From the NCBI RefSeq assembly GCF_958298935.1, contig NC_084938.1, forward strand, positions 8,811,501 through 8,875,500: a DNA stretch of 64,000 nt, given 5' to 3'. Below are positions 34,270-44,120 of this stretch, one piece after another; position 1 is the stretch's first letter, and each line of letters begins with the position of its first letter. The notes under the pieces were generated by a model. It saw only the letters and a list, made by a program, of their open reading frames with translations, was not told the DNA's origin and ran no database searches. The translations under genes were made by a program, and so were the position numbers. The stretch is from Phragmites australis (taxonomy: Eukaryota; Streptophyta; Magnoliopsida; Poales; Poaceae).

Positions 34270-34740
34270 TTGTAACAAATCGAGGATGAGGCCCAGAACA
34301 CGGCCGTGTACGTCGTATCGAGCCCCCACAAACAACGTTGTGGGAATGACCTCTTACGAGGGCTGGCACAGGAAGAGGTCTACGTTTCATCACCTTTGCT
34401 TTTTTTTTAAAATGTCTTTTTTATCTAGTCTTCTTTAGAGGTTATTCGTGGGTGCCGTGATTCGAACCCCGACCGGCTGCTCCCATGCAGCTTTTACCAA
34501 AGGAGCTACTGTCATCACCTCCGATTCGGCTGCATGTCCATGTCAAGATCACCGTGTAACACCTGAAGAAGTTTGAAGACTACAACAAGTCTATGATATC
34601 TTCATCGGCTATGATAAAAAATGTACTGCGTCTACGATCTGATCATCAAGCGCGTCCATGTGTCTCGAGGCGTGGTGTTCGATGAATCTGGTTGTGCTAC
34701 CAACATCGCCGCCGGCCTGAATCCTACACGTTGGCTATGC
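34270..34740 (+). pseudogene. Ty1/copia integrase C-terminal region, broken by a SINE
   Basis: Before the SINE one frame reads NNVVGMTSYEGWHRKR, the copia hallmark around TPYEAW(H/L). After it come a Phe-Gly-Cys segment, FEDYNKSMIFIGYD, and in a third frame YDLIIKRVHVSRGVVFDES (34630-34690), the conserved copia block before RT. The order and spacing match the region between integrase and reverse transcriptase of a copia polyprotein. Frameshifts, a stop and the SINE at 34396-34511 disrupt it. No copia RT or LTR could be found nearby. Confidence 0.8.
34396..34511 (-). mobile_element. tRNA-derived SINE
   Basis: On the reverse strand there is an A-box-like TAGCTCCTTTGGT (34508-34496), a B-box GGTTCGAATC (34468-34459) about 28 bases on, a short tRNA-unrelated body and an A-rich 3' tail (TTTTAAAAAAAAAGC). 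Identical 9-bp TCATCACCT repeats flank it (34387-34395 and 34512-34520), the target duplication expected of LINE-mediated insertion. It would be transcribed by RNA polymerase III. It lacks tRNA folding across the anticodon arm, so it is not a tRNA gene. The family name is not known to me. Confidence 0.85.
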
Positions 34741-34747
34741 CAATTGC

Positions 34748-35005
34748 TAGCAAAAACAACTCACACGATCACCTGGAACACAAGACACAGATCGAGTTTG
34801 TGCTGTGAAGCGACAACATTTTCTGCTTTTCATTCGGCAATATAAAGGAATTTGAACAAGAGTGGCCGGTATGGCCTCGTACATGCATGCCACGACCATT
34901 CGCTGTGATCACGACGTTCCTACCACTCACTCCCATGTGAACGTGCCCACGTCAGAGCTAAACTTATGCACAACCAAAGGAACCGGTCATGCACTTGACA
35001 TACTA
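34748..35005 (+). repeat. Copy B of the 260-bp dispersed direct repeat
   Basis: Second copy of 33701-33960, same orientation, 1.05 kb downstream and directly after the copia fragment. It may be part of the copia element or a separate duplicated unit. Confidence 0.85.
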
Positions 35006-36479
35006 AGGACCTGTACAACGCTCCTACGTGGCCTGGCACTTACGGGCCGTTTCCATCCGAGCCTGCTACGGTGGATGCCAGCCTGATCGCTCAAGGACGC
35101 TTGCGGGTGGAGTCACTGCTCCCTCTGGCGGTCGACACGTCGAACAGTTTGTCTGCAACCTGGTGGAGTCCGGCGCTTGGTTGTTACCTGAGGCAAAAAT
35201 GGTGGAAGTAGCTCGGGTGCATTATGGGTGAAGACACTTAAATGAGCTCTTAAATTTAACGGTCCCTTTAAACATCTATAAAATAGTAATCCCCATTGTA
35301 GGTTGAGGCTCTTGCATATTTACTTGATGATGTCGTATTTTTCTCTCTCTTTAAGCAGCTAGATAAGAGTCTTTGCATTGTACATGCCCTAACATAAAAA
35401 CAAACAGAAGCATTACAGTAAAAAGTTTGATCACAGTTGGTTAGCAAAACTTATCCCAGCCAGTTTCCTAAACCGATTAAAACATAGCGACTGTGATAAT
35501 CATAGTCAATTTGTAGCAAGTACTGGCTGTGATAATGAACCGATTGGGATAATAAATCTGCATATTTACATTCAAATTTCAAATCACATTTCATATGACA
35601 TACTGATGCGTCCAAAATAGTTATCATATTTCCTAGTGATTTTTTTAATATCTTTGATAATTATTGCTCAGCTAATCATTGATTAATTGTGATTTGCATG
35701 AGATATGTTTCATTTTTGTAAACCCGTAGGAAAAAGGAAGATTTTGCGCAATCCATGCAGATAAATGCAAAGATCTCACAGAAACAAAGCCAACCGTATC
35801 AGCGGTATCTTGATTGGAGTTTTCAGAAGGTTTGGAGGGTTGTGGTATGGTCAGTGGAGACTGTACCACTCCCCCTTGGGTCCAGCTCGTCAAACCAAAC
35901 AACTTTTATGAAGGCGGCATCATCGAATGACTTCCAAAGACAATACAAAAACCCTATTACAATGGTTATTTAAAGACGACATCGATCTACATCAAAGAGA
36001 CCCATCAGAAACATCGAGAGGCTGCTATGAGATAGAGAGAAAACCTAATTACCGCCATTTTCATCATAGTTCATCTACTTCCCCTCCATTATATCGATTA
36101 TAATAGGTCTCCATTTATTTGATGATGATATTCCTAGCTTATATTATGTATTTCATTTCCATTGCGATGACCGAGTAGTTCCCTTAGGTATAGAGGATAC
36201 TTAGGCGCCATGTAATGCACTATTAGTGTTTCGGGAGTAATCTTAACATAGTTTTTCTTATGCAAATCCTTATGTTTGTCTCTAGCCTTTCCGAGTTTTG
36301 TTTGGCCACAAACACGAGGATCGGGTATATAGCGGGAGGCAACGATGGTGTGAATGACCAAGTTGTAGACCGGTGTTCTGTAATAGGGACTATGCCTGGC
36401 TGCAGTTGTGTGATGGCATTTTGGAAGCAACAAGATTTATGAGTGTTTGAATATATATACAAATATAAGGAAATAATAA
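35006..36479. other. Intergenic, weak CACTA-like words only
   Basis: At 35470-35550 there are inverted GTGATAAT and AACCGATT-type words resembling CACTA subterminal DNA, without termini. Frames such as 36134-36433 carry no recognised domain. Confidence 0.3.
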
Positions 36480-37130
36480 GAAGAAAAGAAAAGGAGAAAA
36501 AGAGGAGGGGGGAGAGAAGGAAAATGAGCTGCTTTTCTCACGGCCCATACTCCTCTCTCTCTCCTGGCCCAACGTGCCTCCCTTTCTTTTCTGGCCTAGC
36601 GTGCATTGGCCCACACGCAAACATTTCTCGGTAGGCCAGCCCGAGCATGGCCCGAACCCCCTCCTTTCTTTCTCTTAGCCACACCAGACCCCCTCCTCTC
36701 TCTTGGCCCATATGCTTTTTCTTCCTCAGCTGCATCAAGGTAAGCTGGCCTGCTCTCCCTTCTCCTACCTCCTGCGCTTGCCGTTCCTCTCCCAAGTCAC
36801 CATCACACTATCCTTTCCCCAAGTTGGTGCCTCTCTATCTCTAGCCGCCATCTGAATTTCCCCTGTCGAATCCTAACCAAATCCCTAATCTATCTCTTCT
36901 CAATCCATTTTAAATCGGATCGGATAGGGTCCCTAGTGGAAATCCCAAGCAATCGGGTCTCTATCTCTCGATTGAGATGCCCTAGCCACTATCTATATAA
37001 GGGAGGGACATCCACATTGAAGGGGGTGGATTTTGAAAGTTTGGCTGAAGCCTTGTTGACGCTGAGAGCCAATCTGTATGTAGGATTCGGAGCCTCGGGC
37101 CCATCAGCGCGAGGCTCCGTTACTAGACCA
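36480..37130 (+). other. Purine- then pyrimidine-rich block leading into Tat gag
   Basis: An A/G-rich run (36480-36525) is followed by a C/T-rich stretch with CCC-rich codons and a TATA-like TCTATATAAGGGAGGG (36992-37007). It resembles LTR or leader sequence, but no LTR boundary matching the 3' LTR at 49782 is present, so the 5' LTR of the Tat element is missing or rearranged. Confidence 0.35.
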
Positions 37131-38000
37131 TGATTCTCCCCTGCAAGCAGACCTGCAGGTCATACCCTTCCCGGAGGGTTTTGAACCCCCATGCTACCCA
37201 AGTGTGGGGGAGATTCGGATCTGGAGGAGTTTGTTTCCTTGTACGCCCTCACCATAGAGGCCAATGGATGTGGGCAGACCACCATGGCCAAATGCTTCCC
37301 TTTTGCTCTAGAGGGAGTAGCCCTCCGATGGTTCTGGGCGCTAGATCTAGGGACCATTTACGCATGGGCCTAGCTCCGAGATGCCTTCTGCAACGATTTT
37401 CAGGGCACGTTTGTCGAACCAACGATCTCCGGGATCCTATTCACCGTTAAGCAGCAACCAGGTGAGACCCTTCGCGAATACTTCTGGAGGTTTTCCCAAA
37501 CCAAGGCCTAGATCAGAGGCATATTGGAGTCATCAGTCATCGACACCGCAACCCAGGGCCTGGCCGAAGGGCCCCTCTATGATCGGTTAAACCGACACCC
37601 TATGCGCTTGGTGGAGGCCCTGATGTGCAATTTCGAGGAATACACGTGGGCGGGGGAAGAAAAGCTCTACCGGAGGCTCACACAGGCTGCCACCACCCCC
37701 AGCGTTGATCTAGAGAAGTCACACACCCCTCTTCTGCCAGCAACAAAAAGAGACCTCGAGGGGGCTGAGGGCTTCAGGGTGCGCAAGGCTAGGAGCCGAC
37801 AGCACAACATCCACAACATCAATCAAGGTCGAGGAGCTCTAATCCTGCCCCGTCTTAGAGGCCGCGATCGACGGCGCTCCGAAGCCTTCCCCGAGAGGAG
37901 AATTACGAAAATTGTCCTACCTCATCCGCTGGCCCCAGCTGGCCCTACCTCCTTTGCCTCCGCCTCCTATGGAGCATTACAAAAACAAGGGAGACAGGGA
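37131..38000 (+). pseudogene. Tat gag
   Basis: The frames 37191-37373 and 37524-38003 hold the retrotransposon gag core: EEFVSLYALTIEANGCG, then ALRWFWALDLGTIYAWA, a one-base shift, GETLREYFWRFSQTKA, and GLAEGPLYDRLNRHPMR. A charged tail (RKARSRQHNIHNINQ) follows. Stops occur at the joints. No zinc knuckle is clear. Gag would build the particle. Confidence 0.8.
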
Positions 38001-38003
38001 TAG

Positions 38004-38700
38004 GTGGGTAGTCCTCACCGTAACAGGGGGAGGAAGCTTCGGCTTCTCCACAAAATGATAGCGATGAGACTAAGTGAATGGGGTGAACCATGTCGGGGCA
38101 ACTGGCATACATCATCAGACCCCCACATGGACCGACGCCCCATAACATTCACTTCCGACGACTCCGAGGGGGGTAAGCTCCCTGACTCTGACCCCTTAGT
38201 CATCTCAGCCAACATGGCCGAAGTAGAAGTCTGGAGGGTGCTGGTAAATGGAGGTAGTTCGGTAGACCTCCTCTTCATACACGCCTTCGACCAACTCCGC
38301 ATTCCATGGAGCCAGCTTTCCCGAGCCCACAGGCACCTGCAGGGGTTCAATGGGACCCCTCTTGATTCCTTAGGCCAGATAGAACTTCTGGTCGTCTTCG
38401 GCAAAGGCTCCGTAGCACGGACCAAGGTAATCACCGTCGACGTTATGGACATACCCTATGCTTACAATGTTAGCTTGGGTCAGGGGACTCTGAACAGGTT
38501 CGAAGCCATTCCTCATCACAACTATCTCGGCCTAAAGATGCCCGGTCCCTTGAGGCTAATCTCCATCCACGATGATGAAAGCTTGGCAAGGCGCATCGAG
38601 TACGGGCACCCCGCACCTCTCAACAGCCATCGCGTTCATAACATGGCCCAAGAGAACTTCGAGGACCCCCTTCGACGCACCCTGGATGACTTGGCCCTCG
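38004..38700 (+). pseudogene. Tat aspartic protease
   Basis: A single open frame holds VWRVLVNGGSSVDLLFIHAF near 38235-38290, where the active-site DGGSS has become NGGSS, a loss of the catalytic Asp. It is followed by FNGTPLDSLGQIEL, YNVSLGQGTLNRFEAIPHHN and LGLKMPGP, blocks shared with the reverse-strand Tat remnant at 2.1-2.6 kb. The open frame continues to 38906, but its end is out of register with RT. Confidence 0.85.
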
Positions 38701-38879
38701 AAAGCCACGACCGGAGGGGATATAAAAAATGTTCCAGGATGTCTGGACCACCCCGACTGAATTTTCCAAATCGGGGCAGACCTCACTCTGAAACAAGAAG
38801 CCCAGCTTCTAGCCATCCTATGGGGCAACCTCAATGTCTTCACATGGTACCCATAGGATCTCGCTGGAGTCGACCGCTG

Positions 38880-39800
38880 TATCATCAAACACACCCTCTG
38901 AGTTGATCCAAGGACCAGGCCAATATGCCAAGGGCTCCGCAAGCTCTCCTCTGAGCGAGCAGAGGATGCTAAGCAGGAAGTCCAAAATTTGCTAAAGGTT
39001 GGAGTCATCCGAGAGGTTATACACTTCGAGTGGCTCTCAAACCCCATCCTGGTCAAGAAACACAGTGGGAAATAGCGCATGTGCATCGACTTCACATCAC
39101 TCAACAAAGCCTGCCCCCGAGATCCATACCCTCTCCCTCGCATCGATCAATTGGTAGACTCCACTGTTGGCTATGAGTTGCTGAGCTTCTTGGTTGCGTA
39201 CTCCGGATATCACCAGGTGTGGATGGCTATGGAGGATGAGAACAAGACTAACTTCATCACCCCTTTCGAGGTATACTGCTACATTCGGATTCCTTTTGGC
39301 CTCCGAAATGTCGGAGTCACCTTCTCTCGCTTGGTGCACAAAATCCTAGCTCAACAATTAGGTCGCAACGTCGAAGCCTATGTCATATGTCGATGACATC
39401 ACTGTCAAGAGCACGCTTGTGGTTGACCACGTTGCTGACCTTTAGGAAACATTTGATAGCCTCCGGGTGGCTGACGTGCGACTGAATCCTGAGAAGTGTA
39501 TATTCGGCTCCAGAGCCAGCAAGCTGCTGGGATACCTTGTCTCCCAGAGGGGCATCGAGGCAAATCTTGGCAAGGTCCCCACCATCACAGAGATGTCGCC
39601 CCCCACTAATGTGAAGCGGGTCCAGCGCCTGGCCGGCTGCCTCGCATCCCTTAGCTGTTTCCTCGCCAAATCCGCCGAGCATAACCTTCTATTTTTCAAA
39701 ATGCTAAGGGATCCAAACCTTTCCAATGGACTCCAGAGTGCCAAGCCACCTTCGAGGCCCTCAAGGCCTACCTTTCCGACCTCAAGATGCTCGTGATACC
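38880..39800 (+). pseudogene. Tat reverse transcriptase
   Basis: The main block at 39079-39396 reads MCIDFTSLNKACPRDPYPLP, a palm segment, and FGLRNVGVTFSRLVHKIL. A shift at about 39385 leads to YVDDITVKSTL, the intact YxDD catalytic motif, and then the thumb at 39467-39700 (LNPEKCIFGSRASKLLGYLV and NVKRVQRLAGCLASL). The first palm Asp region reads LVAYSGYHQVWM where other copies have LDAYSGYHQ, so one catalytic Asp is replaced by Val. Nonfunctional. Confidence 0.85.
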
Positions 39801-39880
39801 CCTTTTTGGCGAAGGGCTCCCCCTGTACTTATTTGCCTCTACCTCCGCTGTAAATGTTGTACTAATACAGGAGGAGGAGA

Positions 39881-40165
39881 GTGAAGGTCATTCTACACAA
39901 AAGGGTCATATACCATATGTCAGAGACCCTAGCCGGGGCCAAGACGCGTTACACCGAGTTTAATAAAATGGCATATGCCATTCTGGTGGCATCACGCAAA
40001 GTCCAACATTACTTCCTCACCCATGATACCACTACACCAACCTCATACCCACTTGGTGATATGTTTTGCAACCGAGTGGTGACCGAACACATCGGCAAGT
40101 GGGCTGTGGAGCTAGCCCCCTTCGCGGTAAAGTTTGTGGCCTATACAGCCATCAAGCTATAGGTC
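39881..40165 (+). pseudogene. Tat RNase H (retroelement type)
   Basis: Segments YHMSETLAGAKTRYTEFNKM and AYAILVASRKVQHYFLTHDT match the RNase H that follows RT in gypsy elements, ending VKFVAYTAIKL and a stop just before the second RNase H. The N-terminal strand with the first catalytic Asp lies in another frame upstream (39790-39880) and is degraded. Confidence 0.75.
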
Positions 40166-40744
40166 TTGGCCGACTTCATCGCCAAATGGATTCCGGCACC
40201 TGCAGGACCCCTCATAACCCCTCCTAAAGATATATGGACAATATACACTTACGCAGCTTATGGTTCCGCGAGCGCGGGGGCCGGTGCGGTCCTCATCTCC
40301 CCCATAGGCCACTGGGCCGAGTTCACTGCAAGCTTGGAGTTCAAGGCAAACAACAACATCACCGAATATGAAGCCATCCTCTTAGGCCTTCGGAAGGCCT
40401 ATGTCTTAGGAGCCGCCAGAGTCATCATCAAGGTTGACTCTCAGGTCGTTGCTGGGCATGTGGATAAGAGATTTCAGGTTCAACATCCAGACCTAGGTAG
40501 ATACCTCGAGGCCATCCGTAGGGCTGAAGGGTGCTTCCACGGCATATCCGTACGAAGCATACCACGGGCGGACAACCGCCAGGTGGATGCCTTGGCAAAA
40601 GCTGCAGCTTGGAGTGGAGACATGCCATTGGGAGCCTTCCTTGAGGTCCTCTACCATCTAGAGGTCGGTACCCTAGATGAGACGGCCACCACTGTCCTCC
40701 CTATTGAAGCACCGGACTGCAGGGCCCCCTATTATCCTTCTTGA
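40166..40744 (+). pseudogene. Tat second RNase H (archaeal-type)
   Basis: An intact frame of 192 residues. The first strand reads WTIYTYAAYGSASAGAGAVL. The usual wording is YTDGA, so the first catalytic Asp is Tyr here. The other catalytic residues remain: ITEYEAILLGL (Glu), VIIKVDSQVVAGHV (Asp) and IPRADNRQVDALAKAA (Asp). A second RNase H of this type between RNase H and integrase is diagnostic of Tat elements among plant gypsy families; it presumably assists primer or RNA removal. The frame is open but the enzyme is probably inactive, and the upstream genes are broken. Confidence 0.85.
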
Positions 40745-40759
40745 GTAGAGCAGAGGAGC

Positions 40760-41930
40760 TGGACGACCCCGTCACGCTCTGTCGCATTGAACATCGCGCC
40801 ATGGGCTACTCTTGGTGGACGGGACCCTTTATAAAGCAAGGGTTTATACCTCATCCTCCTCTATGTCACCAAGCAGGAGGGGGCCACCCTCCTCTAGGAA
40901 ATTCATGAAGGACTCTATGGCAATTATCTAGCGCCCTGTGCCCTAGCTGGTAAAGCACTCCACTAGGGGCTCAACTGGCCAACGATCATGTCCAACGCGA
41001 AAGCCCTAGTCCACACTTGCCAAGGATACCAATGGATGGGATGCCGGAGCCACTGCCCCCTACTCCCATACAATCGATCACTCCTATCTGGCCCCTGGCA
41101 CGTTGGGGCATAGACCTCATTGGACCATTCCCTCATGCCAAGGGCAACCTTTGGTACATAGTAGTGGCATTGGAGTATTTCTCAAAATAGGTCGAAGCCG
41201 AGCCCCTCACGGCAATCATGTTAAGGAATGTCCAGAAATTTTCTGGAAAACTAGAGTCTGCCACTTTGGCATTTCGCGACAACTCACAGTTGACAACGAG
41301 ACTCAATTCGACTCTGAACCATTTAGAGAATTCTGCACTGAACTCGGCATTGAGTTATGCTTCACTGCAATCCATCACCCACAGTCCAATAGGGCTATTG
41401 AGCGCGCTAACGACAACATCATTTCAGGCCTAAATCGATGCCTCGTTGGTCTGGCTAAAGGCCTATGGGTTGAAGAGCTTCTGTTGGTCTTGTGGTCCCT
41501 CCGCACCATGGTCACATGACCCTTAGGGTTCATCCCCTTCCGCCTGCTATACAGTGACGAAGCTATGACTCCAACCGAGATCAAAGGATGCTCACTCCAG
41601 GCTCAACTGCCACAGACTGCCGGAGAAAGAGAGCTCTCCTCGACCTCGCTGAAGGCACGCGGCTCCACATTGTCTAGAATCTTGATCACTACATCACCAA
41701 AACTGAGGCTTGGTACAATCCTAGGGTTGTGCCTCAAAGCTTCAAACTCGAAGACCTAGTGCTTCAGCACGCCTTGGCTCTGGGGAAACTACGCAACAAA
41801 TAGGAAGGCCCATACCTAATCCTTGAGTCCAATAGACTTGGCTCCTACCGATTAGCAAACATAGAAGGAACCCCTCTGGAGCACATTTAGAACGCGAAGA
41901 TCCTCCGCAAGTATTGAGCATAGGAGGCCC
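40760..41930 (+). pseudogene. Tat integrase
   Basis: After a degraded zinc-finger region (40770-41060), ARWGIDLIGPFPHAKGN begins the core near 41097. The 41103-41519 open frame, in a shifted register, then carries LTVDNETQFDSEPFREFC and HHPQSNRAIERANDNI. The first Asp, second Asp and Glu of the DDE triad are thus all visible, though in different frames. C-terminal fragments follow to about 41930. Frameshifts and stops inactivate it. Confidence 0.85.
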
Positions 41931-42166
41931 CCTAGGATAGGGCCTCTCGGAACGACTTCATCCACATACGGTACGCCCTATCAATTACTCCTCCAATTCA
42001 GCATTATAGTTCACTTTCGACCATTACATGACTTACCAATTACCTTAGATTTGACACATGATGAGAATAGCCAATTGATCTAGGGATAGTATCTACTCCC
42101 ATTAGCTATTCTCTCATAATAGTACATACAAAACTTGTCTAGAGATGTATCATTCCTTAAAAAACA

Positions 42167-42310
42167 CTCTGGCATCTTCAAGGCCTCGCCTCCGTGCCTG
42201 AGAGGCCTATACCCGCTAGCATCTTGAAGGCCTCACCTACGTACTGGAGAGGCATGTACCCTCTGGCATCTTAATGGCCTCACCTTCATGCCAGAGAGGC
42301 CTGTATCCCA
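42167..42310 (+). repeat. Three 48-bp tandem repeats after Tat pol
   Basis: CTCTGGCATCTTCAAGGCCT begins the first unit; the next begin GCTAGCATCTTGAAGGCC and TCTGGCATCTTAATGGCC, each 48 bp apart. Every unit ends with ACCC or TCCC after GAGAGGC. The position and unit length match the 48-bp class in the other Tat copy at 12014-12870. Confidence 0.9.
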
Positions 42311-42699
42311 TCGAACCACTAGCCAACAAAGAATTTAGATCTGCTCGCACCCAACAGAACTAAGCACCCCTGAAATAATCATATCCTCTGGCCTCTAGCA
42401 GCCGCAGAATGCTGGGGGGGGGGAGGCAAATGAAGCATCGGCGTGATAAAAAATAAAAGGGCAAGGAGTGAAACCAACACGGTGCAAGTTTCTTCATGCA
42501 CAACATATACAGACATTGTGCCCAACTAGTTGCCATACATTGAATCCAAGCCTAACAAACGATCTAACCTACCACACCTCCCTGGATTATTACGGGATGT
42601 AGAAGGTGCTAGATCACCACTCCTCCTCAAAGCACCATGAGATGAAGAGGATCAACTCCTATAATGATGCACGGAGTGGCGACGCGGATCTTCCTCTAG
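42311..42699. other. Tat untranslated sequence
   Basis: Continuation of the element between the 48-bp repeats and the antisense ORF. A G run lies near 42414. No feature recognised. Confidence 0.4.
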
Positions 42700-44115
42700 C
42701 AACGTCTCCACAGCCTCGACTTCTTCCGCCTTGATCTTGGCCATGGCAACCTAGAGGATATCTGACGGCATCATTCCGTTAGGACCCCATGGAAGAACAA
42801 GACACCAAGAAATGTGTGGGCCCGAGGCCTCCCAAGCTGTCCACCAATCATCCTTCTCAGCAAAGCATTCCACTGAGGCACGAGCAGAAGTAGATGTGGT
42901 GGGGTCCTCCAGCTCCCTTTTAACTAAGATGTTAGCGGCCACCTCCAGATCCACGCACCCTTGAGAATTGTGAGGCAGGGTGAAGAGATCCCACTGCTGC
43001 CTCCGAAAAGGTAGGGTGGCCCTGGATGGTCGGGATGCACTAGACCCCTCCCCGAAGGTAGCATCCCCAGCGCGGGTGAGGCCCCATCTGGCCTTGGGTC
43101 GCCACACCTATAGGCACAAATCCTACTCAAGTTAGCCATGTGACACGAGCATTCTAGAATAGCACAAACATAGATATTTACAAAGCAGGAGGCAGACATT
43201 GCCCCATTTGGTGAATGAAGCCAAATTACATAAAGCAAGGGAGGCTGGTCAACATACTAAGACTCTAAGCCACTACAGGAAGAGAAGAAAAACAAAAATA
43301 CCAGTCTACTTAGAGCTACACCTCCAGAGGTGGGTCATGCAAAGTGTCGTCCCCGCGGGGAGACTATTCCCGCAGAGCGACGACCAAATGCGAAGGATGT
43401 CTAGATGATAGCGGTATGTCTGGGAGCTCCTGACAAGGAGCCTGACCCCACGTAGAAGAGCCCGAGCAGGGAGCCCCTCTATTGCTCGGCTTCAAATGAG
43501 CTGCCATGAAATGCAGTGTCACGGTCTGGCCATGCTTCGCCCACACACCCCAATGGAAGTTGTCCAAGGCCAGGTGAGTCTCCACCGGGGGTGCCTCTAG
43601 CCGAAAACCCTCGATCATGGAATCCAGCACCAGTTTCTCCAACGCTTCAAATTAGCGGAGCCCCGCTAGGTGCAGCAAGGCCAGCTAGAGCGTCGAGGCC
43701 ACGAGTACACTGGACTTCGCATAGGCCTTGGTAGCATTAGTGGTTGCCCTCACGGTAGACTGGAGTCAGCGAAGTGTCGAGACCAGCGCCTCTAAGCCAG
43801 AAGGTATTGGCAGGCCTTCAATCCCACGTCTACTCAAGGCATCATGCGTGGCTTGAGCCGACTCCAAAGCGAAGTGTCTCTTTTGTCACCCGATCCTGCC
43901 CTAGCTTCCGCTGGACTTCGGATACCGTAATCTAGAGGACTTGGGCATCACCCTCTACTGACACGTGGGCTGAAACGGCCACTTCAATGGACGTCTCCGC
44001 TTCCTGGAGAGCTTCGGTAGTCTTCCATGCCTCAGCCTACACACGCTCCCACCGTGCCACTTTCTCTTGCCAGAGGCCCTCCTCGTGCTCCCGCCGTGCC
44101 ACCTCTTCCTGCAAA
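42700..44115 (-). pseudogene. Tat antisense ORF, 3' (C-terminal) part
   Basis: Read on the reverse strand this part begins with charged, Trp/Glu-rich coiled-coil-like sequence (ARWEREHEEGLWQEK near 44100-44050). It continues through VQRKLGQDRVTKETLRFG near 43920-43870 and MIEGFRLEAPPVETHLAL at 43620-43565 to degraded sequence near 42700. It is the downstream part of the ORF that starts at 49264, separated from it by the solo LTR 44121-47097. Long C-terminal coiled coils are usual for these grass proteins. It is broken by many stops. Confidence 0.6.
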
Positions 44116-44120
44116 CGACC

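Noticed and set aside
34443..34510. tRNA gene on the reverse strand
   Set aside because: A- and B-box words are present, but the acceptor and anticodon arms do not pair, and an A-rich tail with 9-bp flanking repeats shows a SINE.
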